This document shows, one piece after another, positions 1 to 8,023 of a stretch of DNA of 33,052 bases. The number at the start of each line of letters is the position of its first letter. Within the stretch, counting starts at the first letter, position 1. The position numbers were made by a program, and so were the translations under genes. This DNA comes from Candidatus Cloacimonadota bacterium. Lineage in GTDB: Bacteria > Cloacimonadota > Cloacimonadia > JGIOTU-2. The DNA is taken from positions 1-33,052 of the forward strand of contig JAGMCF010000179.1 in NCBI GenBank assembly GCA_023129415.1, in the 5' to 3' direction. Below the pieces are notes generated by a model. The model was given only the letters and a program-made list of their open reading frames with translations. It was not told the origin of the DNA and made no database searches.

Positions 1-58
1 AAGGTGTAGAACACAATAAAAATAATATTAAAAAAATTAGACTTTTATATTTCTTCAT
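1..58 (-). CDS. N-terminus of a putative lipoprotein (cut by window edge)
   Basis: Only the first 19 residues are inside the window. They read MKKYKSLIFLILFLLCSTP: a basic start, a hydrophobic stretch and a cysteine at residue 16, as in a type II lipoprotein signal peptide. The lipobox residue before Cys is Leu, which is atypical, although the other lipoprotein in this window (start at 18650) has a similar LLCC. An AGAGGG Shine-Dalgarno lies just upstream of the ATG at 56-58. The gene points away from the PlsY-like gene at 406, so 59-405 is a divergent intergenic region. The mature protein and its function cannot be seen. Confidence 0.45.
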   Translation of the reverse strand, partial: MKKYKSLIFLILFLLCSTP

Positions 59-220
59 TTCCCTCTTTTTTAATAAAGAATATTATATTTCAAAAATAAA
101 TTTTTGTGGAAATTTTATTGATCGAGTTTTCTTTAGTGTCGATAAAAATTCGAGATGTTTTTTAACCTGTAAAAACATTTTTCTTATTTCCATTTTTTCC
201 TTAAATCATTTAGGTTGAAT

Positions 221-248
221 TTAATAAAAAGGAAAATAATTTTGTCAA
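221..248 (-). promoter_or_regulatory. candidate promoter for the left-edge lipoprotein gene
   Basis: On the minus strand a perfect TTGACA (243-248) is followed after 16 bases by TATTAA (221-226). It would drive leftward transcription towards the ATG at 58. The rest of the 59-405 gap is very AT-rich. It holds only a 36-codon minus-strand frame (83-193) and a weak forward TTGACT (365-370) just ahead of the gene at 406. The call rests on box matches alone. Confidence 0.35.
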
Positions 249-405
249 ATAAAAACTTCTTATTTACATAAATTCCATAAACAAATATCATCATTTCTAA
301 AATATTGATTAAAAAAGTAGGAATAGAGAAAATGAGTTTCGTCAGATCTCCTTTGAATTAAATTCTTGACTGTACTAATTACGCATCACATATCTTGCAT
401 TCAAA

Positions 406-987
406 ATGAATATTATAATAATAGAAATAATCTTGGTTTTGATTGCCTATTGGATTGGCTCTTTTTCTTTTGCAAGAATACTTTCCAAGATATTTCGCAA
501 TATCAATATTTACAAAGTTGGAAATTTTACAGCAGATGCTTCCAATGTATATCATAATGTAAGCAAGCCATTGGGAATTTTAGTCTGGATATTAGATTTT
601 GCTCGTATTTATATTTCTCTCTGGATTGTGCATCTAATTTTTCTAAAGCAGGAGCCAAAACTTTTGCTTCTTGTTGGCTTTTCCATGATAATAGGTCATT
701 ATTTTCCTATAATGCATAAGTTCAAAGGAGCACGAGGAATATTTGCATATTCTGCTTTGCTTTTCTACTTTGCCTGGTTGCCTACTTTAGTAGTTGGAGT
801 AGCATCTTTTCTGATTGTACTATTTTTTCATCAAATACGATTTGCCAAATATATGATGGTAATTATGGTTCCAATAATTTGTTATATTTTGAAAACAGGT
901 AAAGTATGGGCGAGGTATTTACTTCTGGCATCAATTATTATGGGAATTATACATTATTTTGTTTCAAAAGGGTATGGTGATATCTAA
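406..987 (+). CDS. PlsY-like membrane protein with degenerate acyltransferase motifs
   Basis: A 193-residue integral membrane protein with at least five hydrophobic segments. Its layout matches PlsY, the acyl-phosphate:glycerol-3-phosphate acyltransferase of phospholipid synthesis. The N-terminus (AYWIGSFSFARIL) and the third family motif (GHYFPIMHKFKGARG) are recognisable. The other signatures are eroded: the usual SGNIGATN is replaced by NFTADASN, the D-x-x-KG motif reads DFARI, and FKGGKG reads FKGARG. PlsY length is usual for this size, so it is not truncated. I see no good Shine-Dalgarno before 406, but the start fits the family N-terminus. The GNAT gene follows one base after the stop, so the two are probably co-translated. 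It may be an inactive or re-specialised PlsY paralogue rather than the housekeeping enzyme. Confidence 0.65.
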   Translation: MNIIIIEIILVLIAYWIGSFSFARILSKIFRNINIYKVGNFTADASNVYHNVSKPLGILVWILDFARIYISLWIVHLIFLKQEPKLLLLVGFSMIIGHYFPIMHKFKGARGIFAYSALLFYFAWLPTLVVGVASFLIVLFFHQIRFAKYMMVIMVPIICYILKTGKVWARYLLLASIIMGIIHYFVSKGYGDI

Positions 988-988
988 T

Positions 989-2104
989 ATGACAGTAACA
1001 ATTAAACAAGTAAATTCAAAAAGTGAACTGAATCAGTTCATAAAACTACCCTGGAAAGTTTACAAAAATGATATAAATTGGGTTGCTCCATTAATATCTC
1101 ATATGAAATCTGCTTTCAATCCAAATAAAAATCCTTATTTCAAACATTCTGAGGTGCAATTCTTTTTAGCTCTAAAAAATAATGTTGTTATTGGAAGGAT
1201 TGCCGCACATATCAATAGAAATCATAACAAATTTCATAAAGATAAAGTGGGATTTTTTGGATTCTTTGAGTGCATTCCAGATTATGATGCAGCACAAGCA
1301 TTATTTGATGAAGCTCGCAATTGGCTTAAAAATAGAGGAATGGAAATTATTCGTGGTCCAATGAGCTTTTCAACTAATGATGAATGCGGATTGCTCGTTA
1401 AAGGTTTTAATATGCCTCCAATGGTAATGATGACCTACAACCCACAATATTATGAAAGTTTTATTGAAAAATATGGCTTCAAAAAGGCTAAGGATTTATA
1501 TGCATATTATATAAATTTAAAAAAAATGCCTGAACGATTTGACCGCATTATGAAGAGAGTTAACAAAAGAAAGAAATTTATACTGAGAAAAATTAATCCG
1601 AAGAAAATGGAAGAAGAAATTTCTACAATATTTTATATCTATAATCAAGCATGGCAGAATAATTGGGGTTTTGTTCCAATGGAGGAGGATGAATTTAGAC
1701 ATTTGACAAAAAAATTAAAACTAATTATTGATTATGATTTTGTTTTTATTGCAGAGATTGATGGCAAACCAGTTGGTTTCTCTTTATCATTACCAGATAT
1801 AAATCAAGAATTGATTAAGATAAAGGGAAGGTTATTCCCATTTGGGTGGTTAAAACTTTTGTTAGCATCTAAAAAAATAGATAGAGTAAGAGCGATTACT
1901 TTGGGTGTTGTAAAAGAATATAAGAATCTTGGTATTGATTTAGCTTTTTATTATGAAACGATAAAAAATGCCATAAAGAAAGGCTGTGCTCGTGGAGAAA
2001 TGTCTTGGGTTTTAGAGGACAATATAAGAATGCGCAGACCTCTTGAGAAAATCGGTGCTGAAATTTATAAAACTTATCGTATTTATGATATGAAATTAAA
2101 TTGA
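989..2104 (+). CDS. GNAT-family acetyltransferase-like protein
   Basis: A 371-residue soluble protein whose C-terminal half looks like a GNAT fold: a beta-strand segment DFVFIAEIDGKPVGFSLSLPD, then ITLGVVKEYKNLGIDLAFYYE in place of the acetyl-CoA binding loop, and NIRMRRPLEKIGAEIYKTYRIYD at the end. The N-terminal half (WKVYKNDINWVAPL, RGPMSFSTNDECGLLV) resembles large uncharacterised GNAT proteins common in FCB genomes. I chose the ATG at 989 over the longer frame from 959 because it lies one base after the stop of the PlsY-like gene and has a GGG-rich stretch upstream. The substrate is unknown. Pairing with a PlsY-like protein suggests an acyl transfer role in lipid or envelope metabolism, which is inference only. 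Confidence 0.65.
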   Translation: MTVTIKQVNSKSELNQFIKLPWKVYKNDINWVAPLISHMKSAFNPNKNPYFKHSEVQFFLALKNNVVIGRIAAHINRNHNKFHKDKVGFFGFFECIPDYDAAQALFDEARNWLKNRGMEIIRGPMSFSTNDECGLLVKGFNMPPMVMMTYNPQYYESFIEKYGFKKAKDLYAYYINLKKMPERFDRIMKRVNKRKKFILRKINPKKMEEEISTIFYIYNQAWQNNWGFVPMEEDEFRHLTKKLKLIIDYDFVFIAEIDGKPVGFSLSLPDINQELIKIKGRLFPFGWLKLLLASKKIDRVRAITLGVVKEYKNLGIDLAFYYETIKNAIKKGCARGEMSWVLEDNIRMRRPLEKIGAEIYKTYRIYDMKLN

Positions 2105-2173
2105 AATTTGTAAATTGAAAAATTCGTGAACTTGTGATTAATATATCCCTTTCTTTGAGTAAATAAATAAACC

Positions 2174-2237
2174 AATTAATTAATTCACCAATTTACCAAT
2201 TCACCAATTCACCAATTTACTAATTTACTAATTCACT
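2174..2237. repeat. 8-bp tandem array (AATTCACC type) upstream of the BatA-like gene
   Basis: Eight consecutive 8-base units: AATTAATT, AATTCACC, AATTTACC, AATTCACC, AATTCACC, AATTTACT, AATTTACT, AATTCACT. The array ends seven bases before the ATG at 2245 and takes the place where a Shine-Dalgarno would be expected. It belongs to the same class (short unit, slight drift) as the arrays at 4260, 13613, 14107 and 24196, with a different unit. Confidence 0.8.
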
Positions 2238-2244
2238 AAATATT

Positions 2245-4284
2245 ATGTTTAATTTATCATTCTTAAATTCTATATTATTATTGGGTTTATTAGCTGGAAT
2301 TATACCAGTTTTAATCCACCTTTTCGTAAAGCACCAACCCAAAATTGTATATTTTAGCTCATTAAGATTTCTTAAGGAGATTCAGAAAAATCAAGCAAGA
2401 ATTATTAAATTACGACAGATACTTCTTTTGATAACAAGAATTCTGATTATTGTCTGTCTGATTTTAGCATTATCTCGTCCTGTATTAAAAACATTATTGT
2501 CTTCAGTTAACTGGCGAACTCATGCAACAACTGTTGCAGTTATGATTATTGATAACAGTCTTAGTATGAATTATCTTGATGGAAGTGGTACACTACTTGA
2601 TAAGGCTAAAGAAATAGCAACTGAAATCACTGAGATGTTAAATGATAATGATAAGATTATGCTCCTTACTCTTAATAATAATTATAATTCGCAAAATAGT
2701 TATTTTTCTATACCATCTAAAATGAAAGAGAAAATCAATAAGATATCAATTACTGATAATTCACAATTAGTAAAATCTGTTCTTTTGAAAGCAGAGATGG
2801 AACTTGCACATCAAGATGTTATTAATAAAGAGATTTATTTCATTACTGATGACCAAAAATATTCATGGGAAAATATTCAAGAGGTATCTCCGCAACTTCA
2901 AACTGATATTTTTGTAATACCTGTTTCTCAAGAAAAGGGTAAAACAAATCTTACAACAGTTTCAGCCTGGTTTGTGCCAAAACTATTAAGCACTGCTAAT
3001 CGTTCAGAAATCATATCTGATATTAAAAATTATTCTGAGAGGAAAATCAATAATGTTATTGTATCTCTCATATTAAATAACATTACAAGAGAAGAGAAGG
3101 CGATTTCATTAAATCCATTCCAGAGCAAACAGGTATCATTTGAATTTCAGGATAAGGGAGAAAAGTTTTACTTTGGTGCAGTAAAAGTAAAAGATGAGAT
3201 GTTGCCTGATGATAACAGTTTTTATTTCAATTTTCCATCCCGATTAATCGGAAAATTACCAAAGATAGTTGTCATTTCAGAATATGATATTCCTTTTCAA
3301 TTTTCAACAGCACTTGATATAATCACTGAAAATAAATGGGAAAGATTAACTCCTGAGGATATTAATGATGATATTATTACAAATTATCACCTTTTTGTGT
3401 TTTATGGATTAGGAGAATTTTCAGATAAATTGGAATTCTTTGCTAATGAGATTCTACAAAATGATAAATCAATTTTCCTTATTCCTGGAGAGGAAATATT
3501 GAGCAATAATAATCTAAAATTTTGGCTTGATAATAAAAAAGTCAAATTTGAGTCACTTATTACTCAAAGTTCGAAGATAGAATTTATCAATAAACTTCAT
3601 CCTATTAGTGCGATTTTTTCTGAAGCGATGTTTCATAGGACAAGAATTGATAAGATGTGGGACATCATTGCTCCTGATTTTTACTCTTTGCTCTCAAGCG
3701 GTAATGATGATTCTATTTTTCTAATTAGTGATAGATTTTTGATTTCAGCAATTGATTTTGAGGACAGCTGGAGCAATCTGATATTTCAAACTGCTTTTCC
3801 TGTTTTATTGTATCATATAGGAGAGTTTCTTGGTGGCGAGGAGTCAAGACTTTACAATTATACGACCGGAATACCATTTCCAATTGAAACAAAAGGGGCA
3901 TTAGAATGTCAATTGCCAAATGGCGAGATTATTCCGATTTTTATTGGAAAGGAAATGGAAACTTTCACACAAACAGATCAACAAGGTCATTATTTCTTAA
4001 ACAAGGATGATGTTTTGCAAACTATTTACTCTTTTAATGTTCCAAGAGAAGAAAGTGACTTAACTGTTGTTTCAGAAAGAGATATTAAATCCATACAAAG
4101 CTTAACTTCAAAAGTTCATTTTCTTGAACCAGATAATTGGAAAAGATATATTTTAACTTCTCGATATGGTTATGAATTTTGGAAGATTTTACTCTGGATT
4201 GTGTTGGCTTTATTAGTTACAGAAATGATACTTGCATATTCTGGGAAGAAGGGTGATAAGGGAAATAAGGAAATAAGGAAATAG
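2245..4284 (+). CDS. BatA-like VWA-domain membrane protein
   Basis: A 679-residue protein. Residues 1-80 form the BatA-type N-terminal membrane domain: two hydrophobic segments around a basic loop, with LIHLF and an IVYFSSLRFL stretch. A von Willebrand A domain follows, with a MIDAS motif DNSLS near residue 97 and ITDD later. A long periplasmic region comes next, then a C-terminal membrane helix (about 642-665). The family (Bat operon; MoxR-associated VWA proteins) is thought to act in envelope stress or chaperoning at the membrane. The DUF58 gene at 4932 is its expected partner, but a four-helix-bundle gene now sits between them. The last residues (KGDKGNKEIRK) and the stop are encoded by the GGGAAATA array, so the native C-terminus has probably been replaced. 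No Shine-Dalgarno is visible. Confidence 0.8.
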   Translation: MFNLSFLNSILLLGLLAGIIPVLIHLFVKHQPKIVYFSSLRFLKEIQKNQARIIKLRQILLLITRILIIVCLILALSRPVLKTLLSSVNWRTHATTVAVMIIDNSLSMNYLDGSGTLLDKAKEIATEITEMLNDNDKIMLLTLNNNYNSQNSYFSIPSKMKEKINKISITDNSQLVKSVLLKAEMELAHQDVINKEIYFITDDQKYSWENIQEVSPQLQTDIFVIPVSQEKGKTNLTTVSAWFVPKLLSTANRSEIISDIKNYSERKINNVIVSLILNNITREEKAISLNPFQSKQVSFEFQDKGEKFYFGAVKVKDEMLPDDNSFYFNFPSRLIGKLPKIVVISEYDIPFQFSTALDIITENKWERLTPEDINDDIITNYHLFVFYGLGEFSDKLEFFANEILQNDKSIFLIPGEEILSNNNLKFWLDNKKVKFESLITQSSKIEFINKLHPISAIFSEAMFHRTRIDKMWDIIAPDFYSLLSSGNDDSIFLISDRFLISAIDFEDSWSNLIFQTAFPVLLYHIGEFLGGEESRLYNYTTGIPFPIETKGALECQLPNGEIIPIFIGKEMETFTQTDQQGHYFLNKDDVLQTIYSFNVPREESDLTVVSERDIKSIQSLTSKVHFLEPDNWKRYILTSRYGYEFWKILLWIVLALLVTEMILAYSGKKGDKGNKEIRK

Positions 4285-4320
4285 GGAAATAAAGGAAATA
4301 AAGGAAATAGGGAAATAAGG
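4260..4320. repeat. GGGAAATA tandem array, left flank of four-helix-bundle cassette 1
   Basis: Seven units of 8-9 bases (GGGAAATA, AGGAAATA or AAGGAAATA) plus a partial one. The array overlaps the last eight codons of the BatA-like gene and contains its TAG stop (4282-4284). The same unit recurs in inverted orientation at 4881-4910, on the other side of the four-helix-bundle gene. Confidence 0.85.
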
Positions 4321-4366
4321 TATAGAGATGAAAAGGATTTTATGATGAAACCTATATGTCAACGAG

Positions 4367-4394
4367 TTGACGCAAAGAAGAATGAAAATAATAA
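4367..4394 (+). promoter_or_regulatory. candidate promoter for four-helix-bundle gene 1
   Basis: TTGACG (4367-4372), a 16-base spacer and TAATAA (4389-4394) lie about 85 bases upstream of the ATG at 4479. The -35 box is inside a small inverted repeat, GTCAAC-GA-GTTGAC. If real, the inserted gene carries its own promoter instead of depending on the operon. The evidence is box similarity only. Confidence 0.3.
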
Positions 4395-4430
4395 TAAGGT
4401 TGGCATATTAAAGAAAAAAGTAATTATAAT

Positions 4431-4469
4431 AATCTGTGTAAATCAGTTTAATCAGTGTAATCTGTGTGC
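4431..4469. repeat. short-period repeat (AATCTGTGTA/AATCAGTTTA units)
   Basis: Four roughly 10-base units alternate AATCTGTGT and AATCAGT forms just ahead of the four-helix-bundle start. The first 17 bases, AATCTGTGTAAATCAGT, occur exactly again at 29914-29930, inside the coding sequence of the M14 peptidase sorting domain. Confidence 0.7.
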
Positions 4470-4478
4470 TATTTTCAT

Positions 4479-4868
4479 ATGAAAGGTTATAATGAACACA
4501 AGGATTTTGTTACACTTGAAGCTTGGAAAAGGTGTAGAGAAGTAAAAAACTTTTTCTATAAAGAAATAATTCCAAAGCTTCCGATTGAAGAAAAATATAA
4601 CTTGGGAACCCAAATTAGGAAAGCAAGTGTTAGCATTACAGCAAATATTGCTGAAGGTTACGGTAGATTCCATTATCAAGAAGCGATACAGTTTTATAGA
4701 ATATCAAGAGGTTCATTATTTGAACTAAAAGATCATTTGATATCTTGTAAAGATTTCAATTATATAACAAGTGATTTGATTAATAATGGTATAGAACTAA
4801 TTGAATCTGCAAAAGTAACATTAAATGGATACATCAAGTATGTTAAAGGTAAAGTAAAATTGAAATGA
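4479..4868 (+). CDS. four-helix-bundle protein (23S intervening-sequence type), copy 1
   Basis: A 129-residue protein with the family signature QIRKASVSITANIAEGYGR (about residues 45-63) followed by FYRISRGSLFELKDHLI. The family was named from proteins encoded in intervening sequences of 23S rRNA genes. It is structurally related to Avd, the accessory protein of diversity-generating retroelements. Here it is free-standing, with no rRNA or reverse transcriptase nearby. I chose ATG 4479 over GTG 4464 because the GTG lies inside the repeat at 4431-4469; neither has a clear Shine-Dalgarno. It separates the BatA-like and DUF58 genes and is bracketed by inverted GGGAAATA arrays (4260-4320 and 4881-4910), which suggests an inserted cassette. 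Molecular function is unknown. Confidence 0.85.
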   Translation: MKGYNEHKDFVTLEAWKRCREVKNFFYKEIIPKLPIEEKYNLGTQIRKASVSITANIAEGYGRFHYQEAIQFYRISRGSLFELKDHLISCKDFNYITSDLINNGIELIESAKVTLNGYIKYVKGKVKLK

Positions 4869-4880
4869 ACTTTCAACCCA

Positions 4881-4910
4881 TATATCCCTTATTTCCCTTA
4901 TTTCCTTATA
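4881..4910. repeat. inverted GGGAAATA array, right flank of four-helix-bundle cassette 1
   Basis: Read on the minus strand this is AAGGAAATA, AGGGAAATA and AGGGATATA, three units of the array at 4260-4320 in opposite orientation. It starts 12 bases after the four-helix-bundle stop and ends 22 bases before the DUF58 start. Confidence 0.75.
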
Positions 4911-4931
4911 AACTTTGGCCCGGAGTGCCCC

Positions 4932-5822
4932 ATGAATGATAAAGATTTTTTGAATCCAGAAATTGTAGCAAAATTAGACAGATTTGAAATTCGAGCTCGT
5001 TTAATAGTTGAAGGATTTATAACTGGTCTGCATAAATCACCATATCATGGTTTTAGTGTAGAATTTTTGGAGCACCGTGAGTATCTCCCTGGTGATTCTA
5101 TTAAACATATTGATTGGAAAGTGTTTGCAAAATCTGATAGATATTTTATTAAAAAATTTGAGGAAGAGACAAATCTTAAAGCATATATTTTGATTGATTG
5201 CAGTAAATCTATGGGATTTACATCGCAAAAAATAAGCAAACTTGAATATGGAAAGACTCTTGCATCAGCATTATCTTATCTGATGATAAGCCAGCAGGAT
5301 GCAGTAGGACTTCTTTCATTCTCAGAAGAAATTCGTAGCTATATTCCAGCCCGTTCTGCAAAAACCCATCTGAATACACTTTTTCATGAATTAGCAGACC
5401 TAACTCCACAATATACAACAAATACTGCAAATATATTACACAATCTTGCGGATAGAATAAAAAAAAGAGGTTTGATTATTCTCATTTCTGATCTATTAGA
5501 CGAACCTGAAGAAATCATGATGGGCTTACAGCACTTTCGTCATCAGAAACATGAAGTAGTTGTCTTTCATATACTGGATAAACAAGAATTGTATTTTAAA
5601 TATAACCGGAAAACAAAATTTATTGATATGGAAACCGGGGAGGAGTTAATTACTCAACCCTGGGAGATTAAAAAGATGTATTTGAAAAAAATTGAGGAGA
5701 TGAAAAAATTCTTCTCCTCAAAATGTCATAACGCATACATTGATTATGTGCCGATAAATACGAGTACTACTTATGATAAAGCACTTTTTGCTTATTTAAT
5801 AAAAAGGCAGAAGTTGTTGTAG
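4932..5822 (+). CDS. DUF58 domain protein (VWA-like)
   Basis: A 296-residue cytoplasmic protein with the full DUF58 signature: GFSVEFLEHREYLPGD (about 39-54), HIDWKVFAKSDRYFIKKFEEE, and then DCSKSM, the MIDAS-like DxSxS site of a VWA fold. Partners in the family are a MoxR AAA+ ATPase and BatA-type VWA membrane proteins. The BatA-like gene is upstream but no MoxR gene lies in the window, and the usual DUF58-then-BatA order is reversed. A GGAG six bases before ATG 4932 supports the start. It converges with ffh, with only three bases between the two stops and no visible terminator. Confidence 0.88.
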   Translation: MNDKDFLNPEIVAKLDRFEIRARLIVEGFITGLHKSPYHGFSVEFLEHREYLPGDSIKHIDWKVFAKSDRYFIKKFEEETNLKAYILIDCSKSMGFTSQKISKLEYGKTLASALSYLMISQQDAVGLLSFSEEIRSYIPARSAKTHLNTLFHELADLTPQYTTNTANILHNLADRIKKRGLIILISDLLDEPEEIMMGLQHFRHQKHEVVVFHILDKQELYFKYNRKTKFIDMETGEELITQPWEIKKMYLKKIEEMKKFFSSKCHNAYIDYVPINTSTTYDKALFAYLIKRQKLL

Positions 5823-5825
5823 GTT

Positions 5826-7148
5826 TTAGATTTGCAGAAACTGGTTTGCAAATTTGAATTTACCTTTACTCATACCTTTCATCATTTTTTTCATCAGGTC
5901 AAATTGCTTGAGTAATTGGTTTACTTTTTGAAGAGATGTTCCACTACCCTTTGCAATTCTTTGTCTGCGACTTCCATTTATGATTTCAGGATGTTCTCTC
6001 TCCTTTTTCGTCATAGAAAGAATAATGGCTTCTATATGCTTGATATCACTTTCATCAACTTTGATATTTTTCATAAGTTTAGAATTTGTACCGGGCATCA
6101 TTTTCAAAATATCATCTAATGATCCCATTTTTTGCATCTGTCGTATTTGAATAAGGAAATCTTCAAGAGTAAAAAGATTTTTGCGGAGTTTCCTCTCTAA
6201 TTTTTCTACTTCTTTCTTATCAAAAGCAGCTTCTGCTTTTTCAATAAAAGTAAGAACATCTCCCATACCCAGAATGCGTGAAGCCATTCTGTCAGGATGA
6301 AAGATTTCAAATTCATTTAGTTTTTCACCAATACTAACAAAACGGATTGGTTTTTCTGTAACTGCCCTGATAGATAGTGCCGCACCACCCCTCGCATCCC
6401 CATCTAACTTAGTAAGAATTATACCTGTAAGATTAAGACGGGAATCAAACTCTTTTGCACTATTAACAGCATCCTGACCAGTCATAGAATCAGCGATGTA
6501 AAGTATCTCATCAGGTTTGATTATTCTGGATAAATCTTCAATTTCAGTCATCATTTTGTTGTCAATATGAAGCCGTCCAGCAGTATCAAAAATTATAAGA
6601 TTATGTTGATTTTTCTCTGCAAAATTGAAAGAGTCTTTCGCAATTTTTGATACATTCGTAATATCCTCAGAATAGACAGGCACCTCAATTGATTTTCCTA
6701 AAGTTTCCAATTGTTTAATTGCAGCAGGTCTATATATATCTGCAGCAACTAAAAGGGGAGAGAAATTTTGTTTTTTATAATGTAATGCAAGTTTTGCACA
6801 AGCGGTAGTTTTACCCGAACCTTGCAAGCCAACTATCATCAATTTTGTGCTTTTGTTTTTTGGGAAAGCCATTTCTGGAGCATCAGATTTCATTAAGGAG
6901 ATTAATTGTTCGTTAACAATTTTGACAATCTGTTGACCCGGAGTAAGGGATTTTTGAACAGCTTCACCTAAAGCCCTTCTTTCAATCTCTTTGATGAAAT
7001 TTTTAACAATGAGATAGTTTACATCTGCTTCGAGCAATGCAAGTCTAATTTCCCGCAAACCATCTTTAATATCTCTTTCAGATAGTTTTCCCCGAGCCTT
7101 GAGCTTTGAGAAAATTTTTGTAAGTCTGCCTGTGAGTGACTCAAACAT
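5826..7148 (-). CDS. ffh: signal recognition particle protein Ffh
   Basis: A 440-residue SRP54 GTPase that binds signal peptides on nascent membrane proteins together with the SRP RNA and delivers them to FtsY. The N-domain helices are followed by the P-loop GLQGSGKTT (107-115), DTAGR (188-192) and TKLDGDARGG (246-255). A methionine-rich M domain starts around residue 300 and carries the RNA-binding segment RIAKGSGTSLQKVNQLLKQF. Length is typical. Its ATG overlaps the end of rpe by eight bases (ATGTTTGA), so the two are translationally coupled. The SRP RNA gene is not seen in this window. Confidence 0.97.
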   Translation of the reverse strand: MFESLTGRLTKIFSKLKARGKLSERDIKDGLREIRLALLEADVNYLIVKNFIKEIERRALGEAVQKSLTPGQQIVKIVNEQLISLMKSDAPEMAFPKNKSTKLMIVGLQGSGKTTACAKLALHYKKQNFSPLLVAADIYRPAAIKQLETLGKSIEVPVYSEDITNVSKIAKDSFNFAEKNQHNLIIFDTAGRLHIDNKMMTEIEDLSRIIKPDEILYIADSMTGQDAVNSAKEFDSRLNLTGIILTKLDGDARGGAALSIRAVTEKPIRFVSIGEKLNEFEIFHPDRMASRILGMGDVLTFIEKAEAAFDKKEVEKLERKLRKNLFTLEDFLIQIRQMQKMGSLDDILKMMPGTNSKLMKNIKVDESDIKHIEAIILSMTKKEREHPEIINGSRRQRIAKGSGTSLQKVNQLLKQFDLMKKMMKGMSKGKFKFANQFLQI

Positions 7149-7842
7149 TTCGTAACCCTTTAATTACTTCTTTATAATTATTGCTGGAGAATATAAAATT
7201 GCCTGCCACGAGAATATTTGCACCTGCTTCTTTAGCTAATTTTGCAGTCTGGTAATTTATTCCACCATCTACTTCAATCTCAATCCCCGATTCCTGAGCT
7301 CCCCGATTTAATCGAGGACTAGGAACGGTCTTAATCAGGGACAAGTTCTGATTTATCATTTCTGAAATCTTTTGGATTTTTTGTGTACAATCTTCAATAT
7401 ACTTCTGCCCGCCAAATCCTGGATGAACAGTCATTATCAAAATAAAATCTACAAAGTTTAGAAGTTGTCCAACTTTTTTCAAGGGTGTTTCTGGATTGAT
7501 TGCAATTCCTGCTTTAACATTAGCTTTTCTAATTCTATTCAATAATTTCTTATATTCAGAATCCGTTTCAATATGAAATGAGAGATAATCAGCTCCAGCT
7601 TCAATGAATTTCGGTATGAAAAATTCTGGATTGGAAATCATCAAATGTGCATCTAAGGGGAGGTTTGTTATTTTTCTTATTTGTTTCACTAATCCAGGAC
7701 CAAAAGTAAGATTTGGCACAAAATGACCATCCATAATATCAAGATGGAGCATATCTGCACCAGATCTTTCAACCTGCTTGATCTCCTTTTCTAAATCAAG
7801 AAAATTTGCAGATAATATAGAAGGTGCGATCTTGGTTTGCAT
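7141..7842 (-). CDS. rpe: ribulose-phosphate 3-epimerase with a repeat-encoded insert
   Basis: This enzyme interconverts ribulose-5-phosphate and xylulose-5-phosphate in the pentose phosphate pathway. It is a TIM barrel with all the active-site features: APSIL (Ser8), LHLDIMDG (His33, Asp35), HLM (His66), VHPGFGGQ and EVDGGI (Asp192). At 233 residues it is somewhat longer than usual. The excess is at about residues 167-184 (LIKTVPSPRLNRGAQE), where the DNA is a palindromic repeat of the CCCGAT/ATCGGG family (7291-7325). The insert lies in the surface loop before the DGGI strand, so activity is probably kept. No Shine-Dalgarno is evident at 7842. Upstream is a 181-bp gap filled with repeats. 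Confidence 0.95.
   Translation of the reverse strand: MQTKIAPSILSANFLDLEKEIKQVERSGADMLHLDIMDGHFVPNLTFGPGLVKQIRKITNLPLDAHLMISNPEFFIPKFIEAGADYLSFHIETDSEYKKLLNRIRKANVKAGIAINPETPLKKVGQLLNFVDFILIMTVHPGFGGQKYIEDCTQKIQKISEMINQNLSLIKTVPSPRLNRGAQESGIEIEVDGGINYQTAKLAKEAGANILVAGNFIFSSNNYKEVIKGLRNV
7291..7325. repeat. palindromic repeat inside rpe
   Basis: A 35-base imperfect palindrome. TTCCTGAG and the TCC/CCGAT arm pair with ATCGAGGAC and TAGGAA around TTA. It is in frame and encodes part of the Rpe insert. The core resembles the palindromes at 7955, 13639, 22231, 24441, 27325 and 29590. Confidence 0.7.
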
Positions 7843-7932
7843 AATTCAAAATCGTTATCTTTGCATCTTTTTAGTTTTGAATATTTAAGATTTGAATTTA
7901 TTTACTGCGTATAATTTCGTATTTAGAATTTA

Positions 7933-8018
7933 TCCACCGGTCCAGATTTACCTGTTCTCCGTCCCGATGTAATCGTGACGAAGGGTGAATCGCGACTTTC
8001 CGATACATCGTGGAGCTG
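7933..8018. repeat. intergenic palindromic repeat block between the DciA-like gene and rpe
   Basis: Inside the block, 7955-7990 starts TTCTCCGTCCCGAT, passes through a three-base loop to ATCGTGACGAAGG, and ends GGTGAAT. A second module, CCGATACATCG with TGGAGCTGGCGGATT, follows. 13639-13672 is a related copy (TTCTCC, an ATCGGGGCG arm, GAAGGGTGAA). Nothing gene-like is seen between 7843 and 8023, and no convincing promoter. Confidence 0.65.
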
Positions 8019-8023
8019 GCGGA

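Noticed and set aside
83-193. 36-codon minus-strand frame beginning MEIRKMFLQVKKH with AAGG upstream
   Set aside because: Short, AT-rich and without recognisable similarity. The -35/-10 pair upstream may simply serve the lipoprotein gene at 58.
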